NCBI RefSeq assembly: GCF_014839805.1
Contig: NC_051142.1
Location: 16,152,589 to 16,216,588 of the forward strand
Length of the DNA stretch: 64,000 bases
Origin: Manduca sexta
Taxonomy: Eukaryota > Arthropoda > Insecta > Lepidoptera > Sphingidae
Direction of reading: 5' to 3'
The position numbers and the translations under genes were made by a program. Below the pieces are notes generated by a model. That model did no database searches and was not told the origin of the DNA. It saw only the letters and a list, made by a program, of their open reading frames with translations. Below, piece by piece: positions 51,501-63,500 of this stretch (position 1 is the stretch's first letter; the number at the start of each line of letters is the position of its first letter).

Positions 51501-54500
51501 AGATAGACATGTGGTAGAAAAGCTACACCAGGAATGTTAGGTATTTTACTATGAAACAGTAATACTATCCCAGTCTTAGAGGTAAATCTAGTCTCGTGAA
51601 GCAGATAAAAGCACTTTGCTCGCTACCTCCTCATAATATGAGGACTTGTCTAATTATGTTATGGTATTTAGGAAGGTGGCGAAGAAGGTGGTGAAAAGGA
51701 AGAATACGGTGAAGAGTTGGAAGAGGAAGAAAAAGAAGAACCGATGAAACGTTAGTTATTTGTACATAACACGTTTCATAATCATCATAATCTTACTTTT
51801 GACGTAGTTCTATGACGTCATCGTTATCACGGTGTGTTCGAGCGAGAGGTTCTGCAATTCCCACTGGGTGCACAATCTTGTATAAACTAATTGATAAAAT
51901 TTCTGTATGACTAATATTTTTTTTCAAGTCTGATACATTTTTTTGAAGTATGATTTGCTTTCCTCTTTAAAAAGAATTTTGTTTACAGAAATCAAAGACG
52001 CCCTTAACAGAATGTGGCTCGACGAGACGAAGCCCTATCACTTGGGTCTGCTGCTGGGCGATTACCACCAGCTAGGCGTATGGATGAAACCTGGTGGGTC
52101 AGTGGTCGCGTATGACCCTGCGCCTACTCTGGCCAGAGGCGTCCTCACGTCGCAGCGGATCAAGAAGGGTTAGTAATAATGAAGGTAGTCATACAAAACA
52201 CGTGCAGACTCGTCAGAAAGTGTCTATCAATAGATTGACATAACCTCCGAAGTAGCTTGGCTAAAAGCCCACAGCTCTGGTGAAATACCCAAGAAATGGG
52301 AGAAGTTTAAAAACTTAAAATTAAGTAATAAATCTTTATTTGGAATAATAATACAGGTTTTTTAAACACAATGTTCGATAATATCTGCGTTAGTTGGGTA
52401 ACTGTGTCGCAGATATTGACGCCCACCTCCATAAAAGTCGACAGTTGTATTCCACAATGTAAGAACTTGTAACAGTAAGTAATTAGTAGTAGTTCATGGA
52501 TGTGTAGATGGAAATTGAGAACTACTTTAGTATTTAGAACGATTTCTTCACATGGTAAGATACTATCTATGGTGGCTTTTTTGAGTCCTGTGATGTTGTC
52601 AGTCGATGTAAAATTCTAGCAATATTTCTCGTCGATTTTGAGTCTATTTTATTTTACTTGTAACAATTTGTTCAGGTGATGAGTTACGTCTGCAGCGTAT
52701 CAAGGATGAGATGGCTGGTGAAGACGGTGGTGGTGGCGAGGAGGCCGCTGATGAAGAAGCCGGGGCTGGTATGTATAATATATGAAAAGAGTTCAGATAC
52801 AGTATAAAAATCTTTGTACCCTTTCAAGTTCATTGCGCGCAGGAGTGGGATTGGGCATGATTAAAATACATTTAGAGGAGTGCAGAAAGATGTTTACTTA
52901 TATGTAATACATATAACAAATATTTTATATATTTGTAATTTGAGGGTTGTATTTCGACCATGGGACGACACCAAAAAAATTGCTTATTTTGAGACACTTT
53001 TAAATTGTTTTTTATGACTACAATGGCATATAAAGCATTAAATTTCTTTACACAGAGGGAGAGGAACAACCAGAGCCGGAACCGGAATTCATACCACCAG
53101 ACTCTTCGGGGGCTCTCATGGTTTTCGCCAGTCCCACGGAATTCATCGATAAACTCAGTAAGTATTGAGTCCATACCTACGTTGAGCTCGGAGGTTGTAA
53201 GCCATTTGTCAGTTGGTTTGGACCCTAGATGAAGTGTTGAGTGAATGAGTTGACCATAACTTTGAATAAGCTATAGTTCCTAAATGCTGCTAAGATAGAA
53301 CAAGAACGGGCTTTATATCTGCATATTTTCCAAATTATCGCCAACGCTCTAAATTAAACTCACCCTATAATGTTTTTTGCCAGCCATGCAAGGTGGTCTA
53401 GACAGGAAGCAATGCCTTGCTCCGTACAAACTGTATCCTGTTAATGTGAAGAACGAACTTACTTCTGTCATGAAAGAGAAGAAGGGATCGCCTGCCAAAG
53501 AAGAAGGCGAAGCCGAGGTTGAAGGTAAGCGATGCCAACTTTGTATTATAATTGTAGACCTTATTTATTGACCTTAAGGTTATAGCTTAAGGTCCATTTT
53601 TCATACATTTTGTTTCACCTTTAATCTGGGTAACTAAAGTAAATTTCGTCGTATTAAATTTTAAAGGCCGAAATATCCATGCATATTAATTATTTTTACG
53701 TTTTTCTTTCAACTGCGAGAACTAATCACTAACTAGACGTGAATTTAAATTCTTTACTTGTCAATACTTGTTTAGTTACCCAGATTAAAAGTGAAACAAA
53801 ATGTATGAAAATGGACCTTGAGGTATCGCCTTAAGCTATAACCTTAAGGTGAAGTAGGCTTACGGCAATTTGTGTAAATTGACACTTTTTTGTTTCTAAG
53901 TTTAATATTTTCTATCTTAATCTGATGAAATGCAATGAGACAGACTACTGCCTTACACGTTAATTTATCTCTTCAGATGAGGAAGAGGTTTTGGTGGAAG
54001 CCTTGGACGAAGCTGCCGTTGGCAACCACTTCAATCGCATAGGACGTACCACTGCTTCGGTACGAGGTAGAGTCGCTCAAGGAGAGAACTACTTCATGGA
54101 ACAAGCCAATAGAGATCGGCAGGTTAGTATCCAGTGCATTTGTATTAATTCACTGGGTATCAGTCTCGTATGATGCAGTTCATGTGGTTACGTCAGTCAT
54201 TTACCGAAGTTCCATTTTTTGCTTTATAATATTTACATGATTTCTTAGTAACTACGTTACACATTGCTTTTAGATTCACATAGGGTGAGAGGGGTGGGGA
54301 GGCTCCACCATTTGATAAGAAATACCCCCCCCCCCCCTCCTTCCATTTACCTTCTTCCGTATATGTTTTATTCCCCAATACAGTAATGCAATATACCTCT
54401 CGCATTGTAGTTGTTTAAAGGTGGGGGGAGGGAGTATGTTGTCCGTCATGTACTACAAAAATATCACTAACATTTTTCTACTTAATGTCTATCACAGGAC

Positions 54501-57500
54501 GCAGCGAACTCCATAATGGGTATAGTGGTGGAGCACATAGAGCCGTACATATACTGGAAGCCGCAGCTGATCGACGCGATCCTGAAGTACGGCGACCGCC
54601 TCCACACGCTGTCGCTGTCGCGCGCCGCCGACCCGCCGCACCTCACGCCCGCCGAGATACAGCCCGAATTCCACGTCACCAACTTTAATGTGAGTACGCT
54701 TACAATGATTCATGTCACATCATCATCGCTGTTCATCATTTCAGCCGGGAATCGTCCAATGCTGGACCTAGGCCTTCCCCATTGAGCGCCACAGGGACCG
54801 GTCCTGGGCCGCCCTCATCCATCGGACTCCGGCGACCCTCACCAGATCGTCGGTCATCATCGCTGTTAAGTGTTTGTCATTTTTCTACCACCCGTCTCTG
54901 ACTTGTTGGTACCATTTCATTTTTAACGTTTGAAAGAATCTAAATTCGTCCTTAACATTTTCATGTTATAAGGTGTCACTAGTCTAGTCGCTAAGTATTT
55001 GAACTGTAAAACTAGAAAGAACCTGTCCAATACTAAACCTATACGAAGACCTGAAGAGTTTCCCAGAATTTAGAACTGTACCTGATATTCTAATAGCCCC
55101 TCTGCAGCTTATGTTTCGCGCGTTGTTCAGGTGAGGTTGGAAGTGGAGGGAGACGCGGTGATTGGAGACATCAAAGCCGGTGAGACTGGCAGCGTGCTGA
55201 GCGTGAAGAGGGGAATCAAGAGTTTCTTTGAAACGGTAAACTATAAATATTCCTGTCCTACTAATATTATAAATGCGAAAGTTTGTGAGGATGGATGGAT
55301 GTATGTATGTTTGTTCCTCTTTCACGAAAAAACTACTGAACGGATTTGCATAAAACTTTACACTAATATTGGTTATACATCAGAATAACACATATGCTAC
55401 AATTTATAATGAGTTTGAGTAATTTGGTCATAACATAACGATACATATCAAGTAAGTTAGAAAAAACAATATCCCGGAAAACTTCTTCACAAGCGTGAAG
55501 CCGCGGGTAAAAGCTAGTGTACTTATAAACTTTAATCAAATTTGGAGCACTTGGTGCTTCTGGCTATCTCTTTAACAGCCAAGCATAATCTTATGACGTC
55601 TTATCATTTTTATTTTACATAGTACAAGCACGGCGTGTTCTGCTCTAAGAACTATTGCGTTGGGATCTGGATGGCCGCGGATGACAAATCGTTCTGCTTG
55701 TGGGAACCTCATTCCGTGGGTCCTGGGGGTAAGACGTCCCCCGGAGGCAGTGCTGCCGTCGTCCTGTTCTCCAACGTGGATAACCTAGCCCAGGTCATCA
55801 AGGAAAACATTGAGGGCTTGGGCAGACCAGGTGTTAACAAGTTAGTACACATCAATAATTAAAATGAAAATTATGATTTTATTTAAAATAGATGGCTAAA
55901 ATATGAGCGTTTTACACCTGATGTTAGCGGATCTTCAACTACGCCTATCTATGTGATTCTATAGTTAGTATAGACATAGGTAGAAGACGTGAAAACAAGG
56001 TTTTCACGTACACAATATTATAGTTATATGTAATTTTTTTATTGACCTCTGAAATTAATATTCTTCGACGTCATATTTTACCTTTTCCTAGGTTCTGCAT
56101 ATCGGCAGTGAAGGTGTTTTGGGAGTTCTCCAAAATGTCGAATGCGGTGACGGCGCAGGGTGCTGTACCTGACGAGGGATATGAATGGAAAGTGCTTACG
56201 GCCTACGTGGAAATGGCTCGAGGCAGGACTATACTTAGGGGGACCAGACCGCCGGATCCAGTCAAGTAAGTTAGGGAATAGAGATACGAGTAACATTTAG
56301 GGAGTATGGGAACGTCCTATTTTTGATATTGTAATTTATTCTGTATGTATTGTACGAATAATAAACAAAGTTCAACTACAATCAACAAATGGCGCTTATA
56401 TATGTTCGTTCAAGTACTTTGAAATTGTATTGAAAATATGGATACGATTTTCCTTTGTGGTCAGGTTCAGTCGTGAGGCGGCGCTGCAGTCGTCGTGCGG
56501 CGCGATAGTGGGCGCGTGTGTCTCGCACGTTAGGAGACCACATCTCTGGACCGCCAGGACTGTCGATCAGGTGACTCGTCAAACCTGGCCTACTTAGTCT
56601 ATTTTTCAATATTTACAGATTAACAGTTTTGGAGGAAACAAATAAACGGAATGCGTACATAAATACTTCATGACTGCCTCGTTGGCATAGTTGTATTACG
56701 GTACAACTGCAGTGCTAATGTCTTGGTAGAGCAAAGTTATGTTGGCATTTCCTACTCAGTACCAACTTGGAATCTAGAACTTGTGCTCGATATGGCCTAT
56801 CACATCATAGGACCGACCACACACTACAGAAAACGGGTGCACTAATTGCGCCTCAGCCTACCTCTTCAGTTCCTCGGTAATGTGTGTGTGTAAATAAATC
56901 CTTGTGTTCCTGGAAAACCAAGTAAAACCACTGTGAAACCTGGCATATCAAGCATATCATTAAAGCTTATGAGGTATTTACTTCTTGGTTCTAGCCTGGT
57001 TTGGTCTGGTTTTATTTATACACTATACAACCATGAGTTATATAAGTTAGTTACTCTGTTAAACAGCTAAATATTGGATGAATCTATGTTTTATAAATCT
57101 ATTGTCTCCCCGGCAGGTTATGACAGTGGCTGGGCAGCTGTTCTCAGCGTCGCTGGGAGCTCTTGGATATGAGTTCAGACCGGGTGAAGATGTACTTCTA
57201 CCTCTACAGGTAAATATATCTGTCATATTTCTACTGAACGCAGTCTTTTATATCTTCATGATTATTGGTATTTGTGTAGTTATACTGAACGTTATTAAGA
57301 TAAGTTGAATCATCATCATCAGCTATAGAATGTCCCCTGCTGAACATGAGCCTCCCCCAAAGGTTTCCAGATCAATCTATAGGAAGCGGCCCGCATACAG
57401 CGACTTGTCATAATGAACATTAAATGAGGTATCGGAATTGAAAATGCACCATTAGCTCAGGGCAAAGTCTAGAATGGTGTTTGATAATGCGTGTGACCTT

Positions 57501-60500
57501 TCTCTTGTTGCGTCAGGTCCTAAAGAGGTTCATCTTGGGCGTGAACTACGTCCGCTACGAGCTGGAGTCTGTGTACTCCGGCAAGCTGGAGCAGAAGGAA
57601 CCGTCGGACATGACTGTTAGGTTAGTGCTGATTTAATGATGTACTCTGAAGAACTCCGAAAGAGCAGCTAACGGTTTCTTTTGAAGTCTAATGTGAGATG
57701 CAATAGATTCTAGAAGCCAGGAGTAGTATAGCTTATGTGTTAGGACAGGATTTTGTATGTCTGACATATTTATACTTCCAGAAATTGCTCGAAATAGCAA
57801 AGTTTTCTTCAACTGACTATATGAAAAGACAATTATTCACGACTCGCTCCTTATTTATCTTTCAGGACTATGGAAAATGTTCATTGAAAATGACTTGCAT
57901 TATGTGATATATTTGATGTAATAATTAAATTATATACATAGAACCTTAGATTAGTGATACAGTACATTGTTATCGCCCAAGCAGATGTGCGCTGGAGCGT
58001 TTTTTCGAGTCACACACGCACGGCATTCTGTGGTCGGTGCCGCTGGCGGTGGCGGTGTGGCGCTGTGCGGGCGCGCCGCCCTACTACATGCTCGAGCCGC
58101 ACGCCTGCGGACCCACGGGACTGCGCGCCGACGGACAGGTGCCGCACTCACCTTACTCTTACATCCTGTGGTCGGTGCCGCTGGCGGTGGCGGTGTGGCG
58201 CTGTGCGGGCGCGCCGCCCTACTACATGCTCGAGCCGCACGCCTGCGGACCCACGGGACTGCGCGCCGACGGACAGGTGCCGCACTCACCTTACTCTTAC
58301 ATCCTGTGGTCGGTGCCGCTGGCGGTGGCGGTGTGGCGCTGTGCGGGCGCGCCGCCCTACTACATGCTCGAGCCGCACGCCTGCGGACCCACGGGACTGC
58401 GCGCCGACGGACAGGTGCCGCACTCACCTTACTCTTACATCCTGTGGTCGGTGCCGCTGGCGGTGGCGGTGTGGCGCTGTGCGGGCGCGCCGCCCTACTA
58501 CATGCTCGAGCCGCACGCCTGCGGACCCACGGGACTGCGCGCCGACGGACAGGTGCCGCACTCACCTTACTCTTACATCCTGTGGTCGGTGCCGCTGGCG
58601 GTGGCGGTGTGGCGCTGTGCGGGCGCGCCGCCCTACTACATGCTCGAGCCGCACGCCTGCGGACCCACGGGACTGCGCGCCGACGGACAGGTGCCGCACT
58701 CACCTTACTCTTACATCCTGTGGTCGGTGCCGCTGGCGGTGGCGGTGTGGCGCTGTGCGGGCGCGCCGCCCTACTACATGCTCGAGCCGCACGCCTGCGG
58801 ACCCACGGGACTGCGCGCCGACGGACAGGTGCCGCACTCACCTTACTCTTACATCCTGTGGTCGGTGCCGCTGGCGGTGGCGGTGTGGCGCTGTGCGGGC
58901 GCGCCGCCCTACTACATGCTCGAGCCGCACGCCTGCGGACCCACGGGACTGCGCGCCGACGGACAGGTGCCGCACTCACCTTACTCTTACATCCTGTGGT
59001 CGGTGCCGCTGGCGGTGGCGGTGTGGCGCTGTGCGGGCGCGCCGCCCTACTACATGCTCGAGCCGCACGCCTGCGGACCCACGGGACTGCGCGCCGACGG
59101 ACAGGTGCCGCACTCACCTTACTCTTACATCCTGTGGTCGGTGCCGCTGGCGGTGGCGGTGTGGCGCTGTGCGGGCGCGCCGCCCTACTACATGCTCGAG
59201 CCGCACGCCTGCGGACCCACGGGACTGCGCGCCGACGGACAGGTGCCGCACTCACCTTACTCTTACATCCTGTGGTCGGTGCCGCTGGCGGTGGCGGTGT
59301 GGCGCTGTGCGGGCGCGCCGCCCTACTACATGCTCGAGCCGCACGCCTGCGGACCCACGGGACTGCGCGCCGACGGACAGGTGCCGCACTCACCTTACTC
59401 TTACATCCTGTGGTCGGTGCCGCTGGCGGTGGCGGTGTGGCGCTGTGCGGGCGCGCCGCCCTACTACATGCTCGAGCCGCACGCCTGCGGACCCACGGGA
59501 CTGCGCGCCGACGGACAGGTGCCGCACTCACCTTACTCTTACATCCTGTGGTCGGTGCCGCTGGCGGTGGCGGTGTGGCGCTGTGCGGGCGCGCCGCCCT
59601 ACTACATGCTCGAGCCGCACGCCTGCGGACCCACGGGACTGCGCGCCGACGGACAGGTGCCGCACTCACCTTACTCTTACATCCTGTGGTCGGTGCCGCT
59701 GGCGGTGGCGGTGTGGCGCTGTGCGGGCGCGCCGCCCTACTACATGCTCGAGCCGCACGCCTGCGGACCCACGGGACTGCGCGCCGACGGACAGGTGCCG
59801 CACTCACCTTACTCTTACATCCTGTGGTCGGTGCCGCTGGCGGTGGCGGTGTGGCGCTGTGCGGGCGCGCCGCCCTACTACATGCTCGAGCCGCACGCCT
59901 GCGGACCCACGGGACTGCGCGCCGACGGACAGGTGCCGCACTCACCTTACTCTTACATCCTGTGGTCGGTGCCGCTGGCGGTGGCGGTGTGGCGCTGTGC
60001 GGGCGCGCCGCCCTACTACATGCTCGAGCCGCACGCCTGCGGACCCACGGGACTGCGCGCCGACGGACAGGTGCCGCACTCACCTTACTCTTACATCCTG
60101 TGGTCGGTGCCGCTGGCGGTGGCGGTGTGGCGCTGTGCGGGCGCGCCGCCCTACTACATGCTCGAGCCGCACGCCTGCGGACCCACGGGACTGCGCGCCG
60201 ACGGACAGGTGCCGCACTCACCTTACTCTTACATCCTGTGGTCGGTGCCGCTGGCGGTGGCGGTGTGGCGCTGTGCGGGCGCGCCGCCCTACTACATGCT
60301 CGAGCCGCACGCCTGCGGACCCACGGGACTGCGCGCCGACGGACAGGTGCCGCACTCACCTTACTCTTACATCCTGTGGTCGGTGCCGCTGGCGGTGGCG
60401 GTGTGGCGCTGTGCGGGCGCGCCGCCCTACTACATGCTCGAGCCGCACGCCTGCGGACCCACGGGACTGCGCGCCGACGGACAGGTGCCGCACTCACCTT

Positions 60501-63500
60501 ACTCTTACATCCTGTGGTCGGTGCCGCTGGCGGTGGCGGTGTGGCGCTGTGCGGGCGCGCCGCCCTACTACATGCTCGAGCCGCACGCCTGCGGACCCAC
60601 GGGACTGCGCGCCGACGGACAGGTGCCGCACTCACCTTACTCTTACATCCTGTGGTCGGTGCCGCTGGCGGTGGCGGTGTGGCGCTGTGCGGGCGCGCCG
60701 CCCTACTACATGCTCGAGCCGCACGCCTGCGGACCCACGGGACTGCGCGCCGACGGACAGGTGCCGCACTCACCTTACTCTTACATCCTGTGGTCGGTGC
60801 CGCTGGCGGTGGCGGTGTGGCGCTGTGCGGGCGCGCCGCCCTACTACATGCTCGAGCCGCACGCCTGCGGACCCACGGGACTGCGCGCCGACGGACAGGT
60901 GCCGCACTCACCTTACTCTTACATCCTGTGGTCGGTGCCGCTGGCGGTGGCGGTGTGGCGCTGTGCGGGCGCGCCGCCCTACTACATGCTCGAGCCGCAC
61001 GCCTGCGGACCCACGGGACTGCGCGCCGACGGACAGGTGCCGCACTCACCTTACTCTTACATCCTGTGGTCGGTGCCGCTGGCGGTGGCGGTGTGGCGCT
61101 GTGCGGGCGCGCCGCCCTACTACATGCTCGAGCCGCACGCCTGCGGACCCACGGGACTGCGCGCCGACGGACAGGTGCCGCACTCACCTTACTCTTACAT
61201 CCTGTGGTCGGTGCCGCTGGCGGTGGCGGTGTGGCGCTGTGCGGGCGCGCCGCCCTACTACATACCTAGTACAAAAATCCCAGTGGCCTAAAAGGCGGTA
61301 TTTCATTTCTTTTTTTGTAAAATGTTAGAATGTCTATAAGCATGGAAAGTTTTTGCTTTTTTACGTTAATAAGATCTCTCGTTTTCTATAACGCATCAGA
61401 TTTATCTTCTTGCAGGATGACGGCGCCGCTTGCGTGATGACTTTTACATCATCAAAATTAATGGCGTATGCGTGAGTAAAATTGTAAACAATAACGTGAG
61501 CGGCCGACATATGACACGGAGTCGCAACTAGTATTTAACTTGGTGTTCCAATAACCGCAACAGGGTCCCCACTTATTAAATGGGTTATAGCTGACGTAAT
61601 GTGGTGTTACATCTCTCCAGCAACAGATAACTCTTATTGTATATTTTAGTTGTAAATTGAATTTTGCTAATGCACAAGCGCTTTTTTAGCACATTTAGGA
61701 AGTCGAGCATACACTTTTCTGATTATATATGTATGTATAAATAACTCTTAGATTGAACAGAGAATTAGGTTATCAGTAACCTTCGTACACTATAATAAAT
61801 CCAACCTTCTCTCTCAGGTACTTACAAAATGTGCCAGTGACAGAACGTCCGAAACACGATTTCCAACTGTACGCCATATCGGTGACGGTGCAGCCGATCA
61901 AGAAGCTGGGCGGGGTGGAGCCGCCGCTGGTGCAGGCGCCGCCGGGGGTGAAGCTAGTGCCCGCCACTAGCAAGGTAGAAACAGAGTAAAGATTTGCTGG
62001 TGGTAGGATATATATATGTGGTGGTAGATATATTTTATATCCGCCCGGATACCGTACACAAGATGGTAAAACCCGTTATAGTGGCCCAAGTGTGTCGCGT
62101 TCTGGGATCAGCGTGTCCAGTTCTAAAAGGCCGGCATAATTATGCCGACTGCCGAGGGGTAATCATCTTTCATCAGTCGACATTCTATTGGACCTCACTA
62201 CACATAAGGTGCAGTGGCAATTTTGCCGTGCACGAATACAAAAATATCCGCCTGGATAGCGACCAGAAAACATAAGTAAACTATCTTTATAACACAAGAG
62301 AGACTTTCCCGCCCTCAAGCCCACCACTACACCTCCTGTAAGCCAGGATCAGCAGTAGCACGCATTATATTACACCGAGCAGTGAAGCTCACGAGTCTCA
62401 GGGAAAACTAATATGTCATTATCCCGCAACGAAATTAATCAAATAGAAAGATAGGGAGGAGTTGGAAATATTAATTGTCCACAACCCTCCATAGCAATAA
62501 ATAATAAAAATTATATCAGCCCTGTATTATATACTTGCCCACTGCTGAGCACGGGCCTCCTCTACTACTGACAGGGATTAGGCCTTAGTCCACCACGCTG
62601 GCCTAGTGCCGATTGGTAGACTTCACACACCTTCGAAATTCCTATAGAGAACTTCTCAGATGTGCAGGTTTCCTCACGATGTTTTCCTTCACCGTTAAAG
62701 CGAATGATAAATTCACAAAGAATACACACATGATTTTAGAAAAGTCAGAGGTGTGTGCCCTTGGGTTTTGAACCTGCGGACATTCGTCTTGGCAGTCCAT
62801 TCCACACCCAACTAGGCTATCGCCGCTTTTAATAGCAATGCGGGTGACAAAATAATGATCTAAGGAGGCGTTTTAACCTCAAGGATAGACGTTTACAACT
62901 AGATAAGCTAGTTATAAATCACCACGGATAAAATGAAAAGAAAGGGTCCTATCAACATTATTCGTAACACCAGGTGGGTATAGACGGCAGCAAGCGTCGC
63001 GCTTCGGAAGGAGACCGCAAGCATCCGCCCGGCAGCGCCACCTGCCTCGACGCACAGCGAGCCTCCGAGAACAGGGACCGCGAGATGAACAAGCCCAAAG
63101 GTATAAACGAAAAAGAGTAGTGTGTAGTGACAAATGGTATCTCCAGATATAAAAAAAAAACAAAATTTACTAATATCATGTAAGTTATGATGCATGCTGT
63201 AGTTTACTGTAAGTAGAGAAACACAGCTATCTTCTGCCGTTATACAGCAAATAATGTAATGTGTGTTCTCTGTTGTAAACTCTCAAAATAAATAAATCAA
63301 TTTCAACACAATTCGTCCAAAAAGGTGTACATTGTATCAATTCCTTCGCGATAAACGCCCCAAATTCTCGAAAGTGGTTCAAAACAGTTTCTATTATCAA
63401 CCCCAAGTTTTGTTCTTACAATCAAGAAGGTTTAATTCGGACAAAACTGTGCGCAGGTCAGCGCAACACCAACGGTTGGCTGGTGATGACGGACGGCACT

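Larger units (their letters stand above)
53384..55840 (+). other. Giant gene, module 5 (Cys replaced by Ser, E-P-H present)
   Basis: Helical block: RQ|DAANSIMGIVVEHI and LIDAILKYGDRLHTLSL (exons 32-33). Second block: FCLWEPHSVGPGGK and GGSAAVVLFSNVDNLAQV, all within exon 35. An acidic linker (EEGEAEVE, DEEEVLVEALDEA) precedes it. Confidence 0.65.
56092..61974 (+). other. Giant gene, module 6 (Cys and E-P-H both present), carrying the 138-bp array
   Basis: Helical block: ALQSSCGAIVGACVSHV and TVDQVMTVAGQLFSASLG (exons 37-38). Second block: PPYYMLEPHACGPTGLRADG in exon 40 (57985-58138) continued by DDGAACVMTFTSSKLMAY in exon 41 (61416-61471). The array lies between, so in this model it falls mainly in intron 40. 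A C-terminal extension (exon 42) follows. Confidence 0.65.

Noticed and set aside
58028..61263. CRISPR-like array or satellite DNA
   Set aside because: There are no unique spacers, the unit is 138 bp of exon plus intron, and the setting is an insect gene.
57951..61328. Four overlapping ORFs of about 1,080-1,120 codons on both strands through the array
   Set aside because: They exist because a stop-free 138-bp unit divisible by 3 was repeated 23 times. Only the frame continuing exon 40 (ILWSV...) has coding support, and even that should be spliced at the first donor.
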